Assembly (NCBI GenBank): GCA_964519955.1
Contig: CAZFLM010000004.1
Span: 1 to 64,000, forward strand
Length of the DNA stretch: 64,000 bases
Origin: CAZFLM01 sp964519955
GTDB lineage: Bacteria; Armatimonadota; Chthonomonadetes; Chthonomonadales; CAJBBX01
Direction: 5' to 3'
The translations under genes and the position numbers were made by a program. This document shows, piece by piece, positions 8,904 to 16,915 of the stretch (position 1 is its first letter; every line of letters begins with the position of its first letter). The notes beneath the pieces were generated by a model, which was not told where the DNA came from, did not search any database, and saw only the letters and a program-made list of their open reading frames with translations.

Positions 8904-8977
8904 AGCCTCAGAGCGGATTCGAACCGCTGACCTTCGCTTTACAAGAGCGTTGCTCTGCCGAGCTGAGCTACTGAGGC
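8904..8977 (-). tRNA. tRNA-Thr (anticodon UGU)
   Basis: The minus strand gives a full cloverleaf. The acceptor stem GCCTCAG/CTGAGGC is 7 bp and perfect. The D stem is GCTC/GAGC, and the anticodon stem has the loop CTTGTAA with anticodon TGT reading ACA. The T arm is AGCGG-TTCGAAT-CCGCT. The 27-43 pair is A-A (unpaired). CCA is not encoded; CGG follows the discriminator base. It is transcribed as a single gene just upstream of sigH on the same strand in the downstream direction. Confidence 0.95.
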
Positions 8978-8991
8978 AGGTGCTCCGCCGT

Positions 8992-9020
8992 AGTCTACCC
9001 CAAGGCCACCCCGGCCGCAA
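8992..9020 (-). promoter_or_regulatory. Promoter for tRNA-Thr
   Basis: On the minus strand TTGCGG (9015-9020) and TAGACT (8992-8997) are separated by exactly 17 bases. The predicted start is about 8 bases before the mature tRNA 5' end, which suits RNase P processing of a short leader. Confidence 0.5.
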
Positions 9021-9059
9021 GCACCGGCACCACGGCATGCGCCCGGCGCGGTCTACCGC

Positions 9060-9701
9060 CTATGCCTCCTCCACCGGCAAGAGCGCGGTCACCTTCCGCT
9101 TCACCCGCTGCAGCGCGTTGTCCACGCACTTGGTGCGGCAGTGCAACTCCCTGGACATCTCGCGGTACGACCGGCCCTGGAGGTAGTGCTCCAGCACCAG
9201 CGACTCCAGGTCCGACAGCGACTTCCGCAGCTCCGCCTGAACCGAGCGGGAGTCCTTGCGGTCCACGAACCACGATGCGGGATCAGGCACCCTCTCGTCA
9301 GCCAGACACTCCAGGAGGCATCCGTCGGAGTCCGAGTCGACCGTGGGGTAGTGCAGCGAGACGTAGCCGTTCAGAGGGACGTGCTTCTGGCGGGTGGCGC
9401 TCTTCACCGCGGTGATGATCTGGCGCGTCACGCACAGCTCCGCGAAGGCACGGAACCGGGCCAGCCGGTCGCCGCGGAAATCGCGAATGGCCTTGTACAG
9501 ACCGATCATGCCCTCCTGGACCACATCCTCGTGATCGGCCCCGGCGAGGAAGTAGCTGCGGGCCTTGCTCTCCACCAGGTAGCGATACTTCGTCATCAGG
9601 TGCTCGGCAGCCCGATCGTGCCCGGCCCGCGCGTAAGCAACCACGTCTTCATCCGGCATGAGTTGAAACTGCGGCCGCGCGTCGTGGCAGGACAGCGACA
9701 T
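9060..9701 (-). CDS. RNA polymerase sigma factor, SigH/Spo0H-like
   Basis: A 213-residue sigma-70 family factor. It tracks B. subtilis SigH closely through region 2 (ITKYR-like MTKYRYLVESKARSYFLAGAD, DVVQEGMIGLYKAIRDFRGD, FRAFAELCVTRQIITAVK and ATRQKHVPLN). Region 4 also agrees (LSDLESLVLEHYLQGRSY, NALQRVKRK). In spore formers SigH drives transition-phase and competence genes; what it controls here is unknown. The start is the ATG behind GGAGAGAGAC. A strong promoter and an 8-bp stem-loop lie in its leader. It is transcribed towards tRNA-Thr. A general SigH-clade assignment is firm; the physiological role is inferred. Confidence 0.9.
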   Translation of the reverse strand: MSLSCHDARPQFQLMPDEDVVAYARAGHDRAAEHLMTKYRYLVESKARSYFLAGADHEDVVQEGMIGLYKAIRDFRGDRLARFRAFAELCVTRQIITAVKSATRQKHVPLNGYVSLHYPTVDSDSDGCLLECLADERVPDPASWFVDRKDSRSVQAELRKSLSDLESLVLEHYLQGRSYREMSRELHCRTKCVDNALQRVKRKVTALLPVEEA

Positions 9702-9745
9702 GTCTCTCTCCTACGGCGGACAGAAGGGATGAAGCACGATATGAT

Positions 9746-9771
9746 GGCCGAGCGCAGCGGTGTGCTCGGCC
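9746..9771 (-). promoter_or_regulatory. Stem-loop in the 5' leader of the sigma factor gene
   Basis: GGCCGAGC and GCTCGGCC form a perfect 8-bp stem with a 10-base loop, inside the ~80-base leader between the promoter and the ATG. It could modulate mRNA stability or translation of the sigma factor. No T-tract follows, so it is not an obvious attenuator. Confidence 0.4.
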
Positions 9772-9790
9772 GGTTGTGTCGTATACCGAT

Positions 9791-9819
9791 ATAGTAGTCA
9801 CTGCCACGAGGGATGTCAA
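9791..9819 (-). promoter_or_regulatory. Promoter for the SigH-like sigma factor
   Basis: On the minus strand a perfect -35 TTGACA (9814-9819) is followed after 17 bases by TACTAT (9791-9796). This is a housekeeping-type promoter, so the sigma factor seems to be made by the vegetative polymerase. Confidence 0.7.
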
Positions 9820-9862
9820 GATCGCGTAAGCGCAATTCGCGCACGAATCGGCGAGCTGCCGG

Positions 9863-11254
9863 TCATTTGCCGATGCAAAACTCCGAGAAGATGCGCTCGA
9901 TCACGCCTTCCGTCTCGCTGTACGTGATGGCCGTCAGACTCGAGAACGCCCCGCGCAGGTCGACAGCCAGCAGATCGGGCGGGTAGCCAGAGCTTGCCGC
10001 GCGCTCCACTCGGTCCAGGGCGGCAGCCACCTCCACCAGAGCCGCGAGGTGCCGCACGTTCGACACCAGCGGTGTCTCCGGGTCGGCGGGCTCGCCGCCG
10101 GTCACGATCCGCGCAATGGCCTGCTCCAGGTCGCCGATGCCCTCGCGCGTGAGCGCCGAGACGCAGACGGGCTTGTGCAGGCGCGCGGCCTCGACGGGCA
10201 GCCTGAGGGCCACCGAGGCCCGATCGGCAGCGTCCAGGAGGTCGATCTTGTTCGGCACGCACAGGTACGCCCGTCCGCCCATGCGGCTCGCGGCGTCACC
10301 GTCGTCGTCCGTCCACCCCTCCCCCGCGTCGATCACCAACATCACGACACCAGCAGACGCGACAGCGTCTTCGGTCCGGCGGATGCCCATCAGCTCGATG
10401 GTGTCGCGTGTGTGCCTCAGTCCGGCCGTGTCGACCGCAATGACCGGGATACCGAGGATGTTGGCCGCCTCTTCGATGGTGTCGCGCGTGGTGCCGGGCA
10501 CGTCCGCCACGATGGCGCGCTGTCTGCCCAGCAGGGCGTTCAGCAGGCTGGACTTGCCCACGTTGGGGCGCCCGACGATCGCCAGGCGGACACCCTCCCG
10601 ATACGGCCGGCCGATGCGGGCGGTGGCCATCAACGCCTCGACGCGCTCGCGCACCGGCCGGATGCGCCGAAGGACCTCGGCGGGCGTCAGGTCGCCGATC
10701 TCGTCACCGAAGTCGATCGTCGCCTCAACATGCGCGACCAGCCCCTCCAGGTCCTCGGCGATGGCATCGATCTCGCGCGAGAGCACGCCGGTCTGCTGCG
10801 CCATTGCCACCCGCTGAGAGGCTTCGGTCTTGGCGCGGATCAGGTCACAGACCGCCTCCGCCTGAGCGAGGTCCATCCGCCCGGCCATGAAGGCGCGCAT
10901 CGTGAACTCGCCGGGCTGCGCGGGCCGGGCGCCGGCTGCGATGAGGGCATCGAGGACGCGAGCGAGGATGAGGGGGCTTCCGTGGCAGTGGAACTCGACC
11001 ATCTCGAAGCCGATGGGCGAGCGCTCCCGGTCGAACGCGATCACCAGCGCGTCGTCGAGCCTGGCCTCCGTGCCCGGGTCATGGAGCACCAGGTGGCGCG
11101 CCCGATGCGAGGGCCAGTCCGCCGGATCCGACGAGAGGCCGTGCACGAGCCGCGCGGCGACCTCGAACACGCCGAAGCCCGCGGCGCGCACGATGCCGAT
11201 GGCGCCCTCACCGTGCGGCGTAGCGATCGCGGCGATCACGTCCTCGAGTTCCAT
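9863..11254 (-). CDS. mnmE: tRNA uridine-5-carboxymethylaminomethyl modification GTPase MnmE
   Basis: With MnmG it modifies U34 of tRNAs reading split-box codons. The 463-residue protein begins with the N-terminal tetrahydrofolate-binding domain (DVIAAIATPHGEGAIGIVR, FHCHGSPLI, PGEFTMRAFMAGRMDLAQAEAV). The inserted G domain has G1 GRPNVGKSSLLNAL, G2/G3 PGTTRDT and DTAGLR, and G4 NKID. It ends with the invariant EFCIGK, whose Cys is needed for catalysis. The ATG at 11254 is chosen because MELEDVIAAIATP is the family start; 13 upstream codons in frame have no homology. It lies 84 bases after pcrA on the same strand and may be co-transcribed. Confidence 0.95.
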   Translation of the reverse strand: MELEDVIAAIATPHGEGAIGIVRAAGFGVFEVAARLVHGLSSDPADWPSHRARHLVLHDPGTEARLDDALVIAFDRERSPIGFEMVEFHCHGSPLILARVLDALIAAGARPAQPGEFTMRAFMAGRMDLAQAEAVCDLIRAKTEASQRVAMAQQTGVLSREIDAIAEDLEGLVAHVEATIDFGDEIGDLTPAEVLRRIRPVRERVEALMATARIGRPYREGVRLAIVGRPNVGKSSLLNALLGRQRAIVADVPGTTRDTIEEAANILGIPVIAVDTAGLRHTRDTIELMGIRRTEDAVASAGVVMLVIDAGEGWTDDDGDAASRMGGRAYLCVPNKIDLLDAADRASVALRLPVEAARLHKPVCVSALTREGIGDLEQAIARIVTGGEPADPETPLVSNVRHLAALVEVAAALDRVERAASSGYPPDLLAVDLRGAFSSLTAITYSETEGVIERIFSEFCIGK

Positions 11255-11338
11255 GGTCCCCTCAACCTCGAAGCAGCGTCTCCGCCGCGTCACGCACCGA
11301 GGCTCGGCCGGCGCGGAGGCCGGCCCTCGGCCGCCCTG

Positions 11339-13597
11339 CTACTCCGTCGCCTCCAGCTTCGCGAACGACTGGAGGAGCTTCTTCACGCCGGCCTCGGGGA
11401 AGGCGACATCGTACTGCATGTCGTTGCCCATCGCACGTCCCGAGATCACGACACCGACGCCGAACACCGCGTGGCGCACCTTCTGACCGGCACGGAAAGC
11501 GTCGGCGGGCGGCTTCGACGGCTCGGGCGGCGCCGGACGCCCGGACGGGGCCGACGCTCCAGCGTTCCACGTCATCTGGGCCTGGCGCGCCTCGCGACGG
11601 GTGGCGACCGGCGATCGCGATGCGGCACTGTCGTCTGTCCGCACCGGCAGCGTGCCGTCCGAGAACAGGTGGATCGGGATCTCGCTGAGGAAGCGCGACG
11701 GCGCGTTCTGGTTCGATGCGCCGAACAGCGTCCTGCGGTACGCGTGGGTCAGCAGCACCTGCTCACGCGCGCGGGTCAGTCCCACGTAGCAGAGACGCCG
11801 CTCCTCCTCCAGCTCCTTGTCGCTCGACTGGGAGCGCTGGTGCGGGAAGACCCCCTCCTCCATGCCGACGAGGAACACGACCGGGAACTCCAGCCCCTTG
11901 GCCGAGTGCAGCGTCATCATGGTCACCGCATCGGCGCCCATCTCCACGTTGTCGAGGTCCGACACCAGCGAGACCTGCTCGAGGAACGCGCTCAGGCTCT
12001 TGTCGTCGGCCGAGCCGTCGAACTCGGTCGTCACCGTCAGCAGTTCCTTGACGTTCTCAGCCCGAGTCACCGCCTCCTGCGACTTCTCCGCCTCCAGCCC
12101 CGAGAGGTACCCCGTGCGCTGCAGAACGCGCTCCAGGGTCTGCGTCACCGTCGCCTGCTCGCGCACCTCGCGGATGTCGCGAATCAGGTGGTAGAAGCCA
12201 GTGATCGCGTTGCGCGCCCTCGGCGTCAGCCCCTGAACATGGTGGATCTGCTCGATCACGTCCCACAGGCTGCAGCGTGCTCTTGCGGCCTCCTCGTCGA
12301 GCAGTCCGACCGTCGTTGCGCCGATACCGCGCGTCGGCACGTTTAGGATGCGCTTGAGGCTGACCGACTCGTGCGGGTTCTGCACCACCCGAAGGTACGC
12401 GACGAGGTCCTTGATCTCCTTGCGCTCATAGAACCGCACACCGCCCACGATGCGGTACGGCGTAGCGAAGGTCATGAAGACCTCTTCCAGCGCACGGGAC
12501 TGGGCGTTGGTCCGGTAGAGGATCGCGAAATCGCCGTACGTGCGGCGGCCGAACCGCACCTCCTCGCGGATACTCTGCACCACCCAGTACGCCTCCTCCT
12601 GCTCGTTCGCCAACTCCTGCACGCGGAGCGGAGCGCCCTCCGGGTTCTCCGTCCACAACTCCTTGTCCTTGCGCCCAGGGTTGTTCGTCACCACCGCGTG
12701 CGCCGCCTGGAGGATGCGCTTCGTCGAACGATAGTTCTGCTCCAGCTTGATCACCTTGGCGCCCGGGTAGTCCTTCTCGAACCGCAGCATCAGGCCTACT
12801 TCCGCGCCGCGGAACATGTAGATGGACTGGTCGTCGTCGCCCACCACGCACAGGTTCTTGCGCGCCTCGGCCAGGTGCTTCAGCAGCAGGTACTGCGCGT
12901 AGTTCACGTCCTGGTACTCGTCCACCAGCAGGTAGTGGAGGCGGTTCTGGTACTGCTCCACCACATCGTGGCGCTCCTCGAACAGGCGGACGGTGGTCAT
13001 CAGCAGGTCGTCGAAGTCGAGCGCGCCGTTGCGGTTCAGCTTCTCCTGGTACAGCGTGTACACCTTGCTGGCGACCTCTTCGCGGAAGCCCGATGCCTCT
13101 TGAGCGTACATCTCGGGCGTCTGCAGCTTCTCCTTGGCCCGGCTGATCATCGAGAGGACGGCCCGTGGCGTGAAGCGCGAGTCGTCCATGCGCAGCTCGT
13201 TGAAGCACTCCCGGATCAGCGCGTTCTGGTCGCCATCGTCGTAGACCACGAAGTCGCGGATGAGGCCGATCCTGTCGCCGCTCTCGCGCAGGATGCGGGC
13301 GCAGGTCGCGTGAAACGTGCCGATCCAGATCGCGCGGCTGTCCTCGCCCACGAGGCGCACGATCCGCTCGCGCATCTCCTGCGCCGCCTTGTTGGTGAAG
13401 GTGACTGCCAGGATGCGCCGCGGATAGACTCCGCGAACACCGATCAGATAGGCCACGCGGTGCGTCAGAACGCGCGTCTTGCCGGAGCCGGCGCCGGCCA
13501 AAATGAGCACCGGCCCGTCGCCGTGCTCGACGGCTTCGCGCTGGTGGGGGTTCAGGTCACGGACCAGGGGGTGCAGCGAAGAAGTATCGACAGGCAT
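11339..13597 (-). CDS. pcrA: ATP-dependent DNA helicase PcrA/UvrD
   Basis: Superfamily 1A 3'-5' helicase of nucleotide excision repair, mismatch repair and replication restart. The 752-residue protein has the Q motif LNPHQREAVEH, motif I LAGAGSGKTRVLTHR, motif Ia TFTNKAAQEMRER, motif II VDEYQDVNYAQY and motif III VVGDDDQSIYMFRGA. Motif IV is LEQNYRST, motif V TLHSAKGLEFPVVFLVGMEEG and motif VI VGLTRAREQVLLTHA. The C-terminus, after a Pro-rich linker, ends in the small Tudor-like domain (GQKVRHAVFGVGVV), which favours PcrA-type members. The ATG at 13597 follows GGAGG by six bases. mnmE follows. Confidence 0.95.
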   Translation of the reverse strand: MPVDTSSLHPLVRDLNPHQREAVEHGDGPVLILAGAGSGKTRVLTHRVAYLIGVRGVYPRRILAVTFTNKAAQEMRERIVRLVGEDSRAIWIGTFHATCARILRESGDRIGLIRDFVVYDDGDQNALIRECFNELRMDDSRFTPRAVLSMISRAKEKLQTPEMYAQEASGFREEVASKVYTLYQEKLNRNGALDFDDLLMTTVRLFEERHDVVEQYQNRLHYLLVDEYQDVNYAQYLLLKHLAEARKNLCVVGDDDQSIYMFRGAEVGLMLRFEKDYPGAKVIKLEQNYRSTKRILQAAHAVVTNNPGRKDKELWTENPEGAPLRVQELANEQEEAYWVVQSIREEVRFGRRTYGDFAILYRTNAQSRALEEVFMTFATPYRIVGGVRFYERKEIKDLVAYLRVVQNPHESVSLKRILNVPTRGIGATTVGLLDEEAARARCSLWDVIEQIHHVQGLTPRARNAITGFYHLIRDIREVREQATVTQTLERVLQRTGYLSGLEAEKSQEAVTRAENVKELLTVTTEFDGSADDKSLSAFLEQVSLVSDLDNVEMGADAVTMMTLHSAKGLEFPVVFLVGMEEGVFPHQRSQSSDKELEEERRLCYVGLTRAREQVLLTHAYRRTLFGASNQNAPSRFLSEIPIHLFSDGTLPVRTDDSAASRSPVATRREARQAQMTWNAGASAPSGRPAPPEPSKPPADAFRAGQKVRHAVFGVGVVISGRAMGNDMQYDVAFPEAGVKKLLQSFAKLEATE

Positions 13598-13925
13598 GAG
13601 ATCCTCCGCCCCCATTATGGACGGAAGCGAGGGGCGGAGTAAACGGCGGCATCCGGTTGGCTCTTCGCGATGCCCGTCGAGGCAGAGCAGACCAGCCACC
13701 TGGTGATTGGCACCCACACGCGGGTGGGCCCCTGCCATTTGAACCAGGCAATCTGCAGTCCGACCATGCGCTCGGCGGGGACGCGCGCCGACTATACAAG
13801 CGGACGAACAACTCGCCGCACCACAGTGCGTGGCGCAGCGGCACGTCTCGGCGCCTGCATCGTCAGGCCACCGCTTCACGACACCAAGCCGCAGCCCGCT
13901 CGCCACGCGCCCACGGAAAGGGACC
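13598..13925. other. Divergent intergenic region between pcrA and the first barrel gene
   Basis: The 328-base gap holds the pcrA ribosome site (GGAGG) and, on the minus strand, a -10-like TATAGT near 13793 without a good -35. The last ~60 bases before 13926 (CCCGCTCGCCACGC and AACGGAAAGG-like stretch) are repeated before the paralogue at 15440, so they belong to the duplicated unit. I see no RNA gene here. Confidence 0.5.
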
Positions 13926-14717
13926 ATGCAGATGCGCAGACGGACCGGAGCGTTCCCGCGATACGCCGCAGCGATCGCTCTCGTGTGCACCGCCGCGCCG
14001 GGATTGCTGGCACAGGAGACCACGTCGCCTCCGCGCCTCATCGGCCGGTTGATCAACCTCGACATGCCCGGCCAGGCTGCCAAGGGCGCCGTTAGCTTCC
14101 AGATGGGGACGCGCGTCTTCCGGTCGGTTGAGAACCGCACCTACTGGCAAGCCGACATGGGCTACGGCCTCAACGACGCGACTACCATCCAGGTCCGCGC
14201 GGGCCTCACCGGCAAAGCCACGTACGCGGGCGACGGGTTCGCGATCGGCCACGGCGGTTCCGACGTAGAGGTCCTCGCTCGGTTCTACGCCCCGAAGAGC
14301 GCCTTCACGCTGGGCTGCTCCATCCCGAGCACACCGGGTCAGAACAAACCGTTCCTCACGGCGCAGGGCCAGTTGGAGCGCACGTACCGGGGTGTCACGT
14401 TCGTCCTCTCGCCGAAGGCAGTGCTGAAGCAGCGTCCCTTCATCGGCATCGGCGGCGGTATCAGCATCGACCTGGCGGCCGGCTTCTCCGTCATCGGCGA
14501 CGCCACGGCGCTCGTGGTAGGACACAACACCATCAGCCCCCTTACCGGTGACTACGCGCAGACCGGCATCTGGGGCGCCGGCCTCCGCTACAACGCCAAG
14601 GACCTCGCCGTAGACCTCGGGGCCACGAACGGCCTTGGCTGTACGAGCGCAATGAGCTTGACGCCGGGTCTCGGCGGCAGCACCGCATACTACGTATCGA
14701 TCACCTACCGCCGATAA
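13926..14717 (+). CDS. Predicted outer-membrane/porin-like protein, copy 1 of tandem duplication
   Basis: A 263-residue exported protein of no family I can name. The N-terminus MQMRRRTGAFPRYAAAIALV...LLAQE is a signal peptide, with cleavage after LLAQ or nearby. The mature part has alternating short strands rich in Gly, Thr and aromatic residues (RTYWQADMGYGLND, TIQVRAGLTGKATYAG, GSDVEVLARFYAP) and ends in SITYRR. This pattern suits a small beta-barrel or beta-sandwich surface protein. By eye it is about 75% identical, without gaps, to the product of 15440-16231. Two Cys (GCSIP and GLGC) are kept in both copies. The ATG follows GGAAAGGGACC. A lipoprotein gene follows after 12 bases. Confidence 0.75.
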   Translation: MQMRRRTGAFPRYAAAIALVCTAAPGLLAQETTSPPRLIGRLINLDMPGQAAKGAVSFQMGTRVFRSVENRTYWQADMGYGLNDATTIQVRAGLTGKATYAGDGFAIGHGGSDVEVLARFYAPKSAFTLGCSIPSTPGQNKPFLTAQGQLERTYRGVTFVLSPKAVLKQRPFIGIGGGISIDLAAGFSVIGDATALVVGHNTISPLTGDYAQTGIWGAGLRYNAKDLAVDLGATNGLGCTSAMSLTPGLGGSTAYYVSITYRR

Positions 14718-14729
14718 GGAGTCACCGCC

Positions 14730-15215
14730 ATGAGACAGATACGCTTTGTGATCGCCGGTCTGGCGTTGGCTGCTGGCTCGCTGCTGGTGGCCGGGTGCGG
14801 TCCTGGCTACACCTCACTTCACTCGTCGTCGCCCACCACGAGCGGCACGTACACCGTCACAGTCGCCGCGAGCCAGCGGCCTGCAGCCGCCGAAAGCCGC
14901 GTAGGCAGTGCCGACGGCTTCGTCTCGTACCCAGGGTCCGCCGACTACACGGTGACGGTGGCATCGGCCGATGGATTCGCCGGCACAGTGAACCTCGCCG
15001 AGGCCGGCCTACCCGAGGGCTTTGCCACGGCGTTCGACGCGTCCAGCGTCGTGCTCAGCCGCACGGCCGCATCGGTCTCGCGCACCCTCACGGTCACCCC
15101 GACGTCGCCAACCGTCGCCGACTACACCTGGCGCTCGTTCGTCGTCAGAGGCACCAACTCCGGCAAGTCCGTCGACAGCAACACGGCTCGCATCCGCGTG
15201 ACCAACAGCTTCTAG
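14730..15215 (+). CDS. Small lipoprotein, copy 1 of tandem duplication
   Basis: A 161-residue predicted lipoprotein: MRQIRFVIAGLALAAGSLLVAGC ends in a lipobox with Cys23. The mature domain is rich in Thr, Ser and Val with all-beta character (YTVTVASADGFAGTVNL, SVSRTLTVTP, SNTARIRV), like an immunoglobulin-type or fibronectin-type sandwich. Its homologue is at 16243-16737; the shared core is YPGSA(D/E)YTVTV-S-DGF-GTVNL and SNTAR-RV. It is coupled in position to the barrel-like gene upstream (12-base gap with AAGGAG) and probably co-exported and partnered with it. Function is unknown. Confidence 0.75.
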   Translation: MRQIRFVIAGLALAAGSLLVAGCGPGYTSLHSSSPTTSGTYTVTVAASQRPAAAESRVGSADGFVSYPGSADYTVTVASADGFAGTVNLAEAGLPEGFATAFDASSVVLSRTAASVSRTLTVTPTSPTVADYTWRSFVVRGTNSGKSVDSNTARIRVTNSF

Positions 15216-15241
15216 CTCTCGGCGTCCATGCCCGTTCACAG

Positions 15242-15270
15242 AGCCGGCTTCCGCCCCCCGGAGGCCGGCT
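15242..15270 (+). terminator. Hairpin terminator after copy 1
   Basis: A 12-bp stem, AGCCGGCTTCCG with CGGAGGCCGGCT (one G-U pair) and a loop of five C. It starts 26 bases after the lipoprotein stop. It ends the first duplicated unit, although the T-run after it is weak. Confidence 0.55.
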
Positions 15271-15439
15271 GCTTGTGCGCCCAGCCGCCTGCAGGAGTCG
15301 GGCTTGGCATCGGCGAACGTCCGGCGTGATGCACCCACTTCCGTGGCGCCGCGGTACAGGCCGGAACCTGCCTCGTCAGGCCTCCGCACGACGACGCGTA
15401 GCTGCACGCCCGCTCGCCACGCACCAACGGAAAGGAACG

Positions 15440-16231
15440 ATGCACATGCACAGACAGATCGGGGCGCTCCCGTGGTGTGCCACGGCGATCGCTCTGCTGT
15501 GCGCCGCCGCGCCGGGCTTGCAGGCCCAGGAGTCCACGTCGCCTCCCCGCCTGATCGACCGGCTGATCAACCTGGACATGCCGGGGCAGGCTCAGAAGGG
15601 GGCGGTCAGCCTCCAGATGGGCGCACGCGTGTTCCGCTCGTCCGAGAACCGCACCTACTGGCAAGCAGATCTCGCCTACGGCCTGAACGACACGACGACG
15701 GTGGAGGTCCGCGGCGGCCTCACCGGCAAGAGCTCCTATGCCGGAGACGGCTTTACGATCGGCCACGGCGGCTCCGACGTGGAGGTCCTGGCTCGCTTCT
15801 ACGCTCCGAAGAGCGCGTTCGAGGTCGGCTGCGCTGTCCCGAACACGCCCGCTCAGAACAAGGCGTGCCTCACCGCGCAGGGCCAGTGGGAGTGCGCCTA
15901 CAAGAGCGCCACGTTCGTCCTCTCGCCCAAGGCCGTGCTGAAGCAGCGGCCGCTCCTCGGCATCGGCGGCGGCATCGTCGTCGACATCGCGTCGGGCTTC
16001 TCCGTCATCGGCGATGCCACGGCCCTCGTCTCAGGCCGCAACACCATCAGCCCCCTCACCGGCGAGATAGCCAACACCGGCGTCTGGGGCGCGGGCATCC
16101 GCTACGCAGCGCAGGGCTTCTCCGTCGAAGTCGGCGCCACGAACGGTCTGGGCTGCACCACCGGACTGAGCCTGACGCCGGGCCTCGGCGGCAGCACCGC
16201 GTACTACGCGTCAGTCACCTACCGCCGATAG
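15440..16231 (+). CDS. Predicted outer-membrane/porin-like protein, copy 2 of tandem duplication
   Basis: A 263-residue paralogue of the 13926-14717 product. The two have equal length and about 65 differences by eye, mostly conservative. The signal peptide (MHMHRQIGALPWCATAIALL) is less conserved than the central segment FxIGHGGSDVEVLARFYAPKSAF. This copy has extra cysteines (KACLTAQ and WECAY) that copy 1 lacks, so the surface may have diverged. The 5' flank, including the ribosome site GGAAAGGAACG, matches that of copy 1, showing that the duplication took the leader with it. The partner lipoprotein gene follows after 11 bases. Confidence 0.75.
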   Translation: MHMHRQIGALPWCATAIALLCAAAPGLQAQESTSPPRLIDRLINLDMPGQAQKGAVSLQMGARVFRSSENRTYWQADLAYGLNDTTTVEVRGGLTGKSSYAGDGFTIGHGGSDVEVLARFYAPKSAFEVGCAVPNTPAQNKACLTAQGQWECAYKSATFVLSPKAVLKQRPLLGIGGGIVVDIASGFSVIGDATALVSGRNTISPLTGEIANTGVWGAGIRYAAQGFSVEVGATNGLGCTTGLSLTPGLGGSTAYYASVTYRR

Positions 16232-16242
16232 GAGAGAGCGTC

Positions 16243-16737
16243 ATGAGACAGATCACAGTCATCACCGCCCTGCTCGCGTTGGCGGCTTCTAGCCTGGTGC
16301 TGGGCGGATGCGGCAGCGGAACGAAGACCTATGCCCCGATCGTCGATGGCGGCGAGGTCGAGCAAACGACCTACACCATCACGGTGGAGGCCAACCTCAC
16401 GCCGAACGCCGTGAAGGGGCGCGACAGCGGGGCCGACGCGACCGCCTACTACCCCGGCTCGGCTGAGTACACCGTCACGGTGTCCTCAACGGACGGATTC
16501 GTTGGCACCGTCAATCTCGAGACGCTCGGACTACCCTCCACGGTTACGGGCATTCTAGGGGCATCCTCCGTCACCCTCAACAGCAGCACGACCTCTGTCA
16601 CACGGTCGCTGACCGTCTCGCCGAACGGTTCCGAAGCTGCGGACGGAGTCTGGCACACGTTCACGGTGCGTGGCACGAGCGGCGGGCGGTCTGTGACCAG
16701 CAACACGGCGCGCGTCCGGGTGATCTGGTCGAGCTAG
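16243..16737 (+). CDS. Small lipoprotein, copy 2 of tandem duplication
   Basis: A 164-residue lipoprotein with signal MRQITVITALLALAASSLVLGGC (lipobox LVLGGC, Cys23). It shares the MRQI start and beta-rich core with the product of 14730-15215 but is much more diverged than the barrel pair, mainly in the ~35 residues after the lipid anchor. No catalytic motif is seen. It is preceded by GGAGAGAGCGTC in the same arrangement as copy 1. It most likely forms a pair with the upstream beta-rich protein at the outer membrane. It is followed by a strong terminator. Confidence 0.75.
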   Translation: MRQITVITALLALAASSLVLGGCGSGTKTYAPIVDGGEVEQTTYTITVEANLTPNAVKGRDSGADATAYYPGSAEYTVTVSSTDGFVGTVNLETLGLPSTVTGILGASSVTLNSSTTSVTRSLTVSPNGSEAADGVWHTFTVRGTSGGRSVTSNTARVRVIWSS

Positions 16738-16764
16738 GCATCGCCCGTCCACCGCAGCAATGAG

Positions 16765-16806
16765 ACCAGCCTCCCCGCGGCACCGAGTGGGGAGGCTGGT
16801 TTGTTG
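16765..16806 (+). terminator. Rho-independent terminator after copy 2
   Basis: ACCAGCCTCCCC and GGGGAGGCTGGT form a perfect 12-bp stem with a 12-base loop, followed by TTGTTG. It isolates the duplicated units from rodA. Confidence 0.8.
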
Positions 16807-16856
16807 ATGGGCACTGGCCGGAACGGTCCGACGGTCACCGCCGGCTCGGAGCGTCC

Positions 16857-16886
16857 TTTACATCGTCATGCGTGCGCGGCTATACT
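16857..16886 (+). promoter_or_regulatory. Promoter for rodA
   Basis: TTTACA (16857-16862) and TATACT (16881-16886) are separated by 18 bases. The start of transcription would be near 16893, some 23 bases before the rodA ATG. Confidence 0.6.
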
Positions 16887-16915
16887 GGCAGTGAACCCCA
16901 CGGAGACCGTCACCC

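Noticed and set aside
10049..12346. A 765-codon open frame on the plus strand opposite mnmE and pcrA
   Set aside because: Antisense to two well-recognised genes; composition rich in His, Arg and Gly without domain signals.
13615..13767. A 50-codon, Trp-rich open frame on the minus strand just before pcrA, near a segment that resembles a tRNA T loop
   Set aside because: No ribosome site, no cloverleaf could be folded around the GGTTCAAAT-like stretch, and no homologue is recognisable.
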